DNA from: Aquatica leii
Lineage: Eukaryota > Arthropoda > Insecta > Coleoptera > Lampyridae
DNA length: 64,000 nt
Direction of reading: 5' to 3'
Assembly: GCA_035610365.1 (NCBI GenBank)
Contig: CM069435.1
Coordinates: 67,329,389-67,393,388 of the forward strand
Below, piece by piece: positions 44,166-55,672 of the stretch. Below the pieces are notes generated by a model that made no database searches, was not told the origin of the DNA, and saw only the letters and a list, made by a program, of their open reading frames with translations. Made by a program: the position numbers and the translations under genes. Positions within the stretch are counted from its first letter, which is position 1, and every line of letters starts with the position of its first letter.

Positions 44166-46109
44166 TTAAAACAAAATTAAAAATACAAAAGCATGAATAT
44201 AATTAATTACGAAATTTAGTAGTAAAGTTTTTGATCTGTTAATAAATAATCCTGTGTTTTGAGTTTCTTAAAAGTGTAATTTTCGGTTAATACTTTTCAG
44301 AAGAGCAGATTATAGCGTATTGATTTGTATACTCATCAATGGGTATCTTGCTAAGTACTTTATTAAAATAATTATAATTTTAAAATTGTAGGTTTAATAT
44401 AAATCTTCATCAATTCTTTGTCATAAGAAACGTTAGATGTAGTGTTCGTTTTGTTTTCTAATGTTTTGTAGGTACAAAATTGCCAGAAAGGATCAAGGTA
44501 AATACTGAAAAAAGTAAAGGTAAAAGTCAGAAAGTTTAAAAATACAAAACTAAAAATACATTTTTTTAATATTAAATTTGTATTTGCATTTATCAATAAT
44601 GTAGCAAATTTTATTTGTGGACAATGTTTACGTATAGCAACTTTAAAGAACTAACTACTTTTTAGGATGCGGCTGTCAATTTCTAAATTTCTACAACTTG
44701 TCTCTGATGTTTTCTATTTTAGTATTTAATAAAAAATCTTTGTTCATTTACATTAAAAATCTATAGAATGCTCAAGAAAAGTCAAATATAACTGTAAATA
44801 ATATACATTTGGTTAGTTTTTCCAATATGGTAGTATCATTTTATAATAAAAATATAAATTTGATTGTTAAATTTAAAGTTATTTTTTACATTGAAAAAAA
44901 ATGTTAAATTTCAAAAATCTTCAAAAAATAACATTTTTTGTTTACAACACTTATATACCAATTTAATAACAAAAAAAGATAAATCACAATCAAGGTAAAG
45001 CAAAGGAAAACCGTATAACAAAAACCAAATAAGAAAATGGGTCAGAAATCAATACAATTTATAGAACCTCGCATCTTTAATCAGATCTCCATACAACTAA
45101 AAAACATTATAACAGTGAAACAATTAGCAAACAAGATTAAAAAGTGGATGCTTCAAGAAAGAACTGGAATTCTAAAACCTGGAAGTACTTAAGCTAGTGT
45201 CTAGTTATAGGGACATTGTTATGAATTTGGCTAGCCACCTGTGTTTAAGATGAAAAGAACAGAGAAAAAAACTAAACAATTTCGACTATAAACTAAGTGA
45301 AAATTATTAAACCTCAAAATAAATTTCATGAGATGACACATTTCAAAAGACAATTTTCTATAGGTAGTACTAAATCAGAAAAAAACTCAATTAGAATCAA
45401 TCTTGCAGAAAATACAAATTAGAAGCAAAAAAAAACAGTTGTTTGAACGGATGAATCAGAATTTAAAGTTTTTGAAAGCAAACGTCGTACATTTCAGTTT
45501 ATCAACAACTAATAAAAAATATGAAAAAAAAATAAAACCTATAAAATACTATGATTTAGGGTTGTCTTTAAGTGCAGTAAAAATTTCATAAAATAGCTAA
45601 CAAAATGACTAGTAAATCAATTACTTACTACTTTAAACTTACTTAAAAAATACTCTTCTTAACGCTTTATAATACTTTAAACAACAAAAATTGTTTATTT
45701 TTTGTTTAATAAGCTTTTGTGCTAATATATTTTATTTACAAAAATCAATTTTCAAATACAAGAAACTTAAAATAGAAAATAATATACAAGTTAAAGTTCC
45801 TACGCTAAAATAAGCATAAATTATTGTTCATGAAAAACTAATTAAAACAAATATTGAACATTTAATATTAATTAATCTTTGTAAAATTATATTTTTCAAA
45901 TTTAGAAATAATTTTGATACATACAATATAAAAACTATCTAAAATATTTTAATTGATTATTTTGTTAATAAATATCAAATAGTATAGTGTTTTAAGTTAA
46001 ATAATTAAACAAAAACATAACTGACATCAAAAAGCATTATCAAGTTTTTATTAAATCAAAATGAGTTACGCAAGTTATATTTTAGTACATTTATTTTGTT
46101 ACGATATCG
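44166..46109. other. AT-rich non-coding stretch
   Basis: No gene, exon or element protein recognised. Confidence 0.4.
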
Positions 46110-46466
46110 CACTGTTCAACAATGTTGCCGCTAAAAATGGTGCCACAATCTACAACAATTATCGGGGTGCCATATAGTCAATACGTCAAAATTATATACA
46201 CCTGTATATCGCACAACGCCCTCTGTCTTATTATGAATGAACCAAACTGTATAAATCTGACCACCAATTGACAAAATGGCTCCCAAGCAATTTTTTGCGT
46301 ACGAGCTTAAAAAGTGTTGATAAGCTCTAGAAAAATTTTTAATGTAAAAGTACTGTGGCTCCCAAACTTGGGTGCCTCTTTGTATTTTTGGGTGCCACAA
46401 TAACAATGAATACCCAATTATGGTGCCACGATGACATTTTTTATGTATATATATATATATATATAT
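46110..46466 (-). repeat. TGGCACCC-rich terminal region, right
   Basis: GGTGCCA or a variant occurs near 46140, 46167, 46370, 46390 and 46420, followed by (TA)n at 46446-46466. It is in inverse orientation to 42262-42480. A 91-codon minus-strand frame here is formed from these repeats and is not regarded as a gene. Confidence 0.55.
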
Positions 46467-47614
46467 AATAATTTATTTGTTGTCGTTGATTGATTGCGAC
46501 AATGTAATAATCATATTTTTATATCTTGGTTTTAACAGGCAGCACAAGTTATTTTTTGTACGTAAAACATCGTGTAACTAAAGCATAATAAAAAGTTAAT
46601 TTGGTATCTATTAAAATTAGATTCGCTATTAGAGCCAAATAGCAAAAAACCACATAGTGGGTTGCAAAACAAACTTTAAAATTATAAAGAACTTACAACG
46701 ACAAAAAAACCAAATTTTCTTATAATCTAGAAAATTTAAGAGTAACCTCCGGACTTTCTGTACCAGTTTCCATTTTAATGTAAAATTTTGTGTTATCTAC
46801 ACACTTATTTAGACATTAAATTTTAAATGTGAATAATGTTAATATTACGATATAATAACGTGTTCTACACGCGTGTCGTACGTTATTTTTTATTACAATT
46901 GCATTATAATTCGAGAAATAGAAATGAAATTCATATTTCAAATCAGCATTTTAATTTTGAATTTGTATTATTTCGGAAAGTAGCTTATGTAATAACGTCA
47001 TGTCGTTGGTATGGTTAGCATTTGTTGTTTACGACTCTATCTAGATACGGTGTTTTCGAAAATTGTTTGGTAAAAATTGGATCCGTTTAAAGAAAGTATT
47101 CTACGGAAAAAAAAGCGGGATTAAAATTGATTTCGGAGACTATGAAATACTGCTTATGTGGATGGAAAATAAAAATTTAAAGTGTAAATGAATTATTGAT
47201 GCTTGTTTACATAATGAAAATGGTAACATTCATAATAATTTTTTTTCATATTTTATGTGTCTAGTGTGTACAAATCGTTTACTTTATGGAGTATAGATTC
47301 AAAATTACAAGCAATGTTGTAAGTAAAGTAGATCTGGTACCTTTCCTCAAGCTGCATGCGTTAATAAAGGTGGCAAATAAAGATTATGAAACTAAAAAGT
47401 CTTTTGAATGTACTGAGGAAAAACTTCGTAGCTTTTTCGTTTCCTCTTTGGATAACTGCGTTGTACATTTAACAATTATTTAGAATAAAAATGGTACTGT
47501 TTGTTATATCTCACTAATTACATGTGTAAATTACAAAAAAAAACTTTTAAAAAATATGAAGACGTCATTGATTTAGTGTAATAAAAAATATTTTTTTTGT
47601 GCTTTAGTCCGTAT
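46467..47614. other. AT-rich non-coding stretch
   Basis: No gene recognised. ACATAGTGGGTTGCA near 46653 also occurs near 28353 inside the Tc1-like element, hinting at a shared small repeat. Confidence 0.4.
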
Positions 47615-48510
47615 TGATGTGCTTTGCAGGCAGCATAATCGGCCGGAAATTTTACTTTTCTGACCAGTAAAGTCTAATAGAATTTGATAATTAGAATTTG
47701 GCACTAATAGTCATTAATTTAATTTTTACGTCATCTGTCATTTTTTTTAAATTACAATGAATTTGCTTATATTTTACAATTGCTAAAAACAATAATAGTT
47801 TTATTTTTATTTATGTATAAGTTAAATTGTAATGAACTTGAAATTGTCAAATTAATTTTAAAAAAATTAAATTTTATTACACGTTTCAGCGTTATTAAAT
47901 ATATTTTATTAAATTTTATTAAAAATAATACTTAAATAACTATTTTAACAAATGTTAGCACAAAAAAGATTGTGTATCACACGTTTCTAAAACATTTTGC
48001 GAGTATTCGCATTTTGTAAGTCTTGACTTTGCTTCGGCTTATTCTTATACTTGCAAAATAACTTTCTAAACTAGTAACACAAATAACTATTTTGTGTTTC
48101 TATTGCTTTTGATGTATTTTACAGACGGCATAATCGGGCAAAGTTTTATTTTTCCGGCACAGGTCGGTAAAGTGTAGTAGAAGTTTATAACTACAATTAA
48201 CAAATTTTAAAAACAAATATAATAAATTTGCTTAATGGTACCATTGCTAAAAACTAAAATAGTTTTAACAAACTTAAGTTAGATTGTAATGAAATTAAGT
48301 AATTGTAAAATATATTTTAAAACAATTGAATTTTATCATTACAGAGTCCTATTTTATCAACATAATATATTATTAAATTTGATTAAAAACAAATACTTGA
48401 ATAACTGTTAACAAATTTATATAAACGTTACCACAAAAAATTTGTATATTACAGGTTCTGAAAGTATTGTGCAAGTATATGCATTTTGTAGACTTCGGTT
48501 GAACCTCAAT
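47615..48510 (+). repeat. Tandem duplication with about 495-bp period
   Basis: GGCAGCATAATCGGCCGG at about 47630 and GGCATAATCGGGC at about 48127 start parallel blocks. Each continues through TGCTAAAAAC, AGATTGTAATGAA-like, ATTTTAT.ATTACA-like and GCATTTTGTA phrases in the same order. Units are diverged, so this is not an assembly duplicate. Confidence 0.8.
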
Positions 48511-49020
48511 CTACAAATAAATAAAATCTCAAAAAATCTTGAACTACAAATAAGAAAATGCTTTTTTTTAAACAAAACATTACAAAAAACATTTTAACAA
48601 CAAAAGTACTTGACTCTAATGCCATAAAAATTTATTATTAAGTAGGTGGCGTTCAAACGTTGACTGAAAAAAAGCCTCGTTAATTAATCATTGTTGGAAG
48701 GGTTTTTTTTCACAATTTTTAATAATTTTATACATTGTGAGCCATTTCTTTTTGCATCTTTGCAGCGGTCATAGCAATAACTAAAAACTATTGTTTGCAC
48801 TTTATTGCACTATTTCTGGATAATAGTTATTTATACAATTAACCATTGCAAAGTCCACTACTTTTGTTCTCTGGCTGTCTTTATCGGATGACGTTGTATT
48901 TTTTCTATATTAATTTATTATTTTCCTCCTTGTGTTTTTCCAAGTAGTTATTGTTTCAATCCCAACTGCTTGAAGTTGCAGGTCCAAATTTCATGTAATT
49001 ATTGCACAGGATAATTTGAC
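48511..49020. other. AT-rich stretch
   Basis: Nothing recognised; its last part may belong to the repeat that bears the motif at 49021. Confidence 0.35.
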
Positions 49021-49060
49021 CCGAAGAAGCAGACGCATTTTAGTCTGCGAAACGTTGCCA
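49021..49060 (+). ncRNA. Hammerhead-ribozyme-like core, locus 3
   Basis: CCGAAGA is followed by a perfect GCAGAC/GTCTGC stem with an 8-base loop, then GAAACGTTGCCA. Stem II and the GAAA box fit a hammerhead; the first box should be CUGANGA, so the second base is changed (U to C), which would be expected to impair cleavage. It is related to 7732-7768 and 24870-24910. Confidence 0.35.
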
Positions 49061-49870
49061 GTAACAATATCCAAAGCAAATTATTATATAATATATATAC
49101 AATTACTACTTGATTGTATTTTTTGTATCATCCGTATCATCTTTTTCGTTATCACTTACTATCTTATGTTCTGCCCGTTTTACACAGTCTTAATTTCTTT
49201 TTTTAGGTTTTTTGTTGTTATCTCTCTTCTTTCAAATAAAAAAAATAAATAAAAACCGCTACGACGTTTTAACATTAGCGTGTTTTAAGATGAATGTTTA
49301 CATGCTTGTCTCACTGTGATTCCTCGTAAACAGCTCGTTAAAACAATTGAGGTTATATTTATTTTACTGATCATGCGCATTAATGTTTTTGGTTTTTTTT
49401 CTTTTTACTAATACATATGTACTTACTAATACACAATAATTCTTTGTAATTCTTACTAGTTCTTTTGTAATACTTTTTAATACTTACTAATTCCTTCAAC
49501 GTATAAGCAAAATGCTTCATTAGTTTACTTCTCGCTGAAAACCTTGAAAGTACACATAATTGAAGAGATTTTCATGTCGATATAGATTTTTAAAGTTTAA
49601 TCATTTTCTTATAAATTTCATGATCAGAATTTGACTAAATTGAAATGTGTTTAGTTTTCCATGTCTTTGCTTATATTCTGATGGAACCGATAAAGCTTCA
49701 AAACATTTTAGTAATTACTTACATAATACCATAATTATATCTGAAAACTTTCACATTACCTACAAGCATTTTAAAAAATGTAGCCTACACCTTAAGCATT
49801 TTATAGTTGGAAACACAAATTTCTCTTACAATTTGACTACGATAAAGTCGTTTTAAAAGAAATAAAGGTA
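49061..49870. other. AT-rich stretch
   Basis: No gene or element recognised. Confidence 0.35.
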
Positions 49871-49873
49871 TAA

Positions 49874-50000
49874 CGGCTGGTTCCACTAACACGACTTAAA
49901 CTTAAGCAATGCTTAAAAACAATCGTTGCCATGGTTTTAACAATCGTATCTCAGTTTTTAAGCTTTGCTTAAGCTTAAGTCGTGTTGGTGGAACCGGCCG
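49874..50000. mobile_element. 127-bp foldback MITE (PIF/Harbinger-like)
   Basis: Nearly the whole element is two inverse arms of about 48 bp, starting CGGCTGGTTCCACTAACACG and CGGCCGGTTCCACCAACACG when each is read inward, around a short spacer (ATCGTTGCCATGGTTTTAACAATC region). TAA lies on both sides (49871-49873, 50001-50003). A TAA duplication fits PIF/Harbinger elements. It is too short to code and must be mobilised in trans. Confidence 0.85.
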
Positions 50001-50003
50001 TAA

Positions 50004-52179
50004 AACGTTTATTTTTTGAACCAGTTCAAGCAAATCCAGTCCTGTTTTTGTACTTATTTGTCATTATTTATTTACAGCTTTTTATTTAGTATTTTTTATT
50101 TTTTCTTCAATTTTGTTTAAGTTCAAAGGTGTCATGCAAAATTAAAAGTAAACTTACGCGCGACGCTTCTTTTCACAATATCAACCAACCGGAATATTTA
50201 AATATTCGCATTATGTCTAAAACTTTCTCTTGTTCTAAAAATTTTTTAAACCAAGTTTTTATACACCGACTTAAATACTTTACTAACTAACTTGTAAAAT
50301 TTTTAATATAGTTTTCCACTTTAGTCACACGTTGCAGCTCAGCTTGTGTGATAACGACATCACGGGAATAATCTAGAATAGAAAATTGTATTAGGAATGC
50401 CACCCGTGGAAACCTGAATTTATTATTTGTTGATTACTCGTATCTAATTTACAACTGCACTGATTCAGAGAATACCTAGCCAATACAATTTCATCGCAAT
50501 AAAGTAATTTATATTATCCTCAATCTCGTATGTTTTGGTGATATTTGACTGTATTAGTGATAAGTTGTCATTAATTGCAAGCAGCATAATTCTTCGACAA
50601 CCTAAGCTAAGAGGAAGCACACTATTGACTAAACAATTGTGGGAAAATATTTTTTTGTGTTAAAAAACTGAAAATAAGATAAATACATTCTAAATATAGA
50701 CTTATTTTTAATTAATATTACAAATTTTTAATTCCAATTAAACCCTGCAACTAAATAATTAATTTGGTTTTTGCGTTGTAATTTTAAATCGCTATTTAAT
50801 CAATCAAAAAAAAAAATCTATGTATCACGTGATCATTTAAGAAACCATTCTAGCTTCCGTTATTCTTACTACTGCTAAATTATACGCAAATTTACCAGCA
50901 GGTACTAATTTTTTTGCATTGTTGAAAATGTTACAAAACTAGCCTTAAGAGAGTTTTGTAGATATAGAACGATGGTTAAACTTAGAAAGTGATTATAGCA
51001 TACGTAACAAATTGGTAAAACTTTATTTTCACTCTGTAATTGCATTTATAAGCCAATTTTTATCGAATAAATAAAAAATAATAAGCAATCACCCCATTTA
51101 TACATTTGATCGTCACACCGATATCATTAGTAATTTCTACGCAAACATGAAATACAACGTTAAGTACCAAAAGTCAACGCCCGTCGAATTCAAGGTTTAC
51201 TCATCGATTTTAAATTCAAGATTAGTACAATTCAATTAAAGCAGCTTTGAACGTTCGTTCACCTGTATTGCAACCGGCGCTATTTTCTATTCACTAATCG
51301 TTTCCTGCAAAGCTTTCTGTTAATGAAAAGTTGCAACAGTAATTTATCAGATTTTGGTTGTGCAGTGTTGTGTATTGATTGTAAACATTTTTTGTCTATC
51401 AATCATTTATCAAATATAACACTACTAAACATGTCTTATAGTGTACACACACTGTAAATATTTAGTTACAATTATTAGCTAAAACCTGTTACAAATAAGT
51501 ACAGATCGATAAATATCTCGTATCCGGAAGGAGTTTAATTGTGCAGATAGAGAATGTATTCGTCCAGAAAAGGGTAGACATTACGCTTAAAATACAGGAT
51601 AAACAGTATGCAGATAAATAATTTCAAACAAAGAACAGCTTAGAATGTAATTAACCGTTAATAATTACATTGTTAATCCAATGTAGTTAGCTCTAAAAGG
51701 AAATGTATTTTCTAAATAAAAATAACGAAAACCACAAACTGTAGATAACGTTAAGAAAAGCAGGTGACGCGTAAATGATCCCTTCTTTTACTAAATACTT
51801 AATTAGTTGTAACCAGATTCTAAATAACTCCAATAGCAGTTACACGATTATTATATTATAACTGTAGCAGATCGGTTATATTTTATATGCATAATACGAT
51901 AAAAGTATAATTTTAGTAACCGCTTAACAACTAAACTAAGAAATGTAAAATTTATTTACTATAAACACCTAAGCTTGAAATGACAATGAATGTAGATTAT
52001 ATTTATCTTAGCTAGATACTGATTATAGTGGTCTAGGTACATTAACAAGAACAAAAAAAAAATTTAAAAATTGTAACGTGCATTTACCAGAAGTGCTTTA
52101 ATTGTCTTCAGACTCAACCTGCAATACAGTAAAGGTAACAGCAGCTCTGATATCGAAGAGTGACGTGAGTATAAAACGA
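50004..52179. other. AT-rich non-coding stretch
   Basis: No gene recognised. Part of it may extend repeat copy 3, but I could not align it. Confidence 0.4.
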
Positions 52180-54090
52180 TTTACAAATTATTTTGCTAAA
52201 TTTTAACTGTAGCTTAGACAACTTTGCCAATATCGTCGCTTGAAGATAAGTTTTTCGAGGATTTGTAAAGTTTTTAGCTTTGATTTGATTTTGGCGGAAT
52301 ACAAGTCAATTCATTTGTTACTTACGCACAGTGCGTATGACTAGCGGTAGGACACTAAGGTTTGTAAGGATTACAATTTTTGTCATCCATCAACTACCTT
52401 ATGGTTACGTTACTTTGAAAAAATCCTGCTACATGATTTGCACTTAAGCGATAAAAGGACCGTCGTACATATACTTATCGAGTTACCTGTCAAAAATGCG
52501 GCAACACGGTATACTAAGCAATTTTTGCCCTTATTAACTATAAGACCTAGCGGTGAATCTAACTTGAAGGTAAAGTAAAAAACGAAAACAGATGTTAACC
52601 AATAAATACATAAAGAAACTGACAATTCGTAACGTCATTGGCACCTCAAATTAAATATTTGCATCGTTTCTACGCCTTATTTCTAAACGTAATAATTGCG
52701 TAGAATAAAATATGCAAAATATTTATTCTTATGCACAACTAAATGAATTACGTAATTTCATGTCCACAGCTTTCTCTATATCTACTGCAATTAATAAACG
52801 AACCTCCAATTTAAAATTTTTTTGAGAATGGCAAACTATCGTTCAAAGAATAACACAAGAAAAATAACGTGTTGGGATAGCGTAAAAGGCAATGTTATTT
52901 CTATTAAAGCATTCTGACTTTTACACGGAAGTAGTGATAGAAGTTCACGTTTATTTAGTAGTTCCGATTCCTATTCCAATTTGTATTTCTATATAGTTTT
53001 GGAATACCAACTTGCACAACTTCTATTCGAGTTTGTCACTTTTATTCGTCTTACAGCATTTCGATTCAGTTTGAAGTTAGGAAACAGGCACGAATATCAT
53101 AGTAAGGTATTTATTAATTACTTTTATTACAATAGTGACTTGAGCGGGGACATGCGTAGAAGTAAGCCAATACGACACTTAACAGAGTTCGCCTTCGACA
53201 AAGTGAAAGCTGTTTTGTTAAATAATCAGTTCTGGTGTGCGTTATTAATTTTACTACTTTACTACTTTAACTTTTAAGGATTTAATCTAATTGTAATTCT
53301 AAATTGTTCATTACCGTTTTATTTATTTCTAAAAATTAAATAATTTGGTTTCTATCGTACTGCAATAATTATTTTATATAATGAAGTTAGACGCAACACT
53401 TATAGGTGCTCAAAGAGTAATAAATATTCTAAATTATTGAATCACACTTATATACTTGAAGTCAAGCGGTTAGAGGGAGGTTTTTCATCTATAATCACAA
53501 TGTATCGCAAACGCTTTTAGATTTTAATACTGCCGTTTTAATGTAGAGACTATTGCTTCCTGGTCTACGATAGCTTTAAATCAATTTATTGATAGTATTA
53601 CGATATAGGCAAAATTTACACAATATTCGGTTAACAAAACGGTTTATCTAATAGATATAAGTATATCTTTGTGTAACAATACTGTTTAGTAGCAGTGGTG
53701 TAGCCACAAGTTTGTGTTGATTGTATGTGATAATTATTTTAGGAATGTACCAACGACTACATTTTTAGTCGAAACTTTGCAGTTGATCTCTCTCTCTCTC
53801 TCTTTTTCTTTTCTGTTATCAATTGTTTAGTATACTAGTCAACAATCAACGAATTTTGGAGTTTATGATAACAGTGAATTATTTTATTTTTTTACGTACA
53901 ATTGGAATTACCAGTTCTGAAGATTTTCTTTTTCTACCTCAGACTATATTTTTTCCTACACGTAAGTGAAGGTGACGCAGGGCACCGTCTTACCCAAATA
54001 AGTTGGATATCTACCATCTACAACAAAAACTACACAAAAAGTGAGTCGACTATCTACAATTTTTTTCATCTTTACAAACTGTGCGTTCCA
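52180..54090 (+). repeat. Dispersed repeat family, copy 3
   Basis: Aligned blocks with copy 2 are 52190-52360 (31540-31690), 53120-53250 (32660-32780), 53480-53570 (about 33020-33110) and 53680-54060 (33240-33660). Landmarks are given under copy 2. A (TC)n microsatellite at 53787-53803 lies in a position that is not (TC)n in copy 2. Short plus-strand frames at 52981-53277 and 53902-54144 are not conserved in copy 2, so I do not call them genes. Confidence 0.65.
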
Positions 54091-55221
54091 AGTAAAACAA
54101 TCAGTACAAATCGGTTTATCCTTAATCTAAACCGCATAAATTAACGAAAAGTAAATTTGCTTTATAATTTACATCTGTAAAAAAATATATTCAACAATAT
54201 CGGTACGTGTAATATCACAGTAATAAGAAATCAAAAATAGAGGATATACTAAACCCTTAAACTAAGCAACACACTGTACTATTGATTGAAATTAAATTAT
54301 TATACTTAAATTATAAGTATCATTCTAAAAATGTATATTATTTTTATGTATACTGATGTGTATCATTTCTGAAACTAAATTTGCCACATCTAAAACCATG
54401 GGATTTTTAAAATCGAAACCGATGGTCCGCAAGTCGGATTTAATGAATATGGTAATATAAAATATACGTTATAAAACGTTTGACTTTCTGAACTTTATTT
54501 TTTGTTATGGCTAAAATTAAATGTGATTTATTATCCTTAGTCTTATTAGAACGTAATTTTTAGATAAAGTTGGGATTTTTTATTCCATTGCTTAATAATT
54601 TTTTAAAAACTTTATTTTGAATTGTATTGAAAATTATTGATTTGAATTTATCCCTGTTAAAAATTTGGGTAGAGATTATTCCACTCGATTTGAACTTTTT
54701 TGTCACATTTTCGTATTAAATACATAAATACGAATATTTAAGCAATTTGGAAACGCGGACCACAAAGCAGGTAGGATTTGTTAAGTCATCTATCTTTTCT
54801 AAATTGTATAAGTTTTCTTTTAGATAGGTTATAATATAATATACAAAAACTTTAGTTGTAATCAATTAAACATCTCAAGCTTTGTAAATACGTTTTTTAT
54901 TCTGAAAGTTGGGTTTGTACATATAACCGTGTAATTATGTATTTTTTTTGTATTGATTTATCAGATGTTTAACACATACTTGGTTCACCTGCATTGACTA
55001 CCTATTTTTATTAAGTGAGATCAAAAAGCAAAACTATTCGAGACGACCATATTTTACAATCGCCGTAATGTATAAAAAATATAATCAAAATAAAAACACC
55101 TCTTCTTATCATACTACACAGTACAGTTCAAAATGTTGGGCATTGGTCCGACCTGGCTCGGTCCAAATCCCGATTTTAAACCGCTCATTGGGACGGGCCG
55201 TAGAAAAATATATTGGGCGAT
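54091..55221. other. AT-rich stretch with a GC-rich tip next to the pogo element
   Basis: Mostly featureless. The last 90 bp (55133-55221) are conspicuously GC-richer (GGTCCGACCTGGCTCGGTCC) and probably belong to an unidentified repeat into which the pogo element inserted. Confidence 0.4.
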
Positions 55222-55223
55222 TA

Positions 55224-55248
55224 GGGGAGACTGGGTACGGTTGAAACA
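55224..55248 (+). repeat. Pogo left terminal inverted repeat (25 bp)
   Basis: Exact reverse complement of 58046-58070. It contains the first copy of the GGTACGGTTGAAACA motif. Confidence 0.95.
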
Positions 55249-55249
55249 G

Positions 55250-55651
55250 GGTACGGTTGAAACAATGCTTATATCTCGTGATCTATTAGATGCATGGTGG
55301 GGGTGCAAATACAAAAAAGACGCGACTTTCGAGTTACAACCTGTTTAGCAGTCTTGCTGATGCAGTAGGAGAGTGTAGTTGACTTTAGAGTGACCTATTG
55401 TTTTTTACGACTAAAAGTAAGTATTTTTCATCTAAGTATTTTTATGATTACTCAGCTATTATTGACAATAACATTTTAAATATTTTTTTGATTGCAAATC
55501 AGACTTTGTGGTATATGGGACAGTGATAAATATTGCTTTAAAATTGTTACTTTATAAATTATGAATTAAATTACCTAAAAGGAGGGGTTGGGTACGGTTG
55601 AAACATTTTTTGTGGGTACGGTTGAAACATTTTGTAGGTACGGTTGAAACA
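55250..55651 (+). promoter_or_regulatory. Subterminal repeat cluster, probable transposase-binding sites
   Basis: GGTACGGTTGAAACA is repeated at 55250-55264, 55591-55605, 55615-55629 and 55637-55651. The last three sit directly before the transposase ATG, so binding there could also regulate the promoter. Confidence 0.65.
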
Positions 55652-55672
55652 AAATATATATTTCTTTTATAG

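Noticed and set aside
46131-46406. 91-codon minus-strand frame with repeated WHP-like phrases
   Set aside because: Formed from the repeated GGTGCCA motif of a non-coding element end.
46446-46466. (TA)n runs here and at 42262 as replication origin or centromere signal
   Set aside because: Ordinary microsatellites at element borders; no supporting feature.
53787-53803. (TC)n run as a regulatory GAGA-type site
   Set aside because: A single short microsatellite within a decayed repeat and no promoter near it.
52981-54144. Frames of 98 and 80 codons in repeat copy 3
   Set aside because: The aligned region of copy 2 does not keep the frame.
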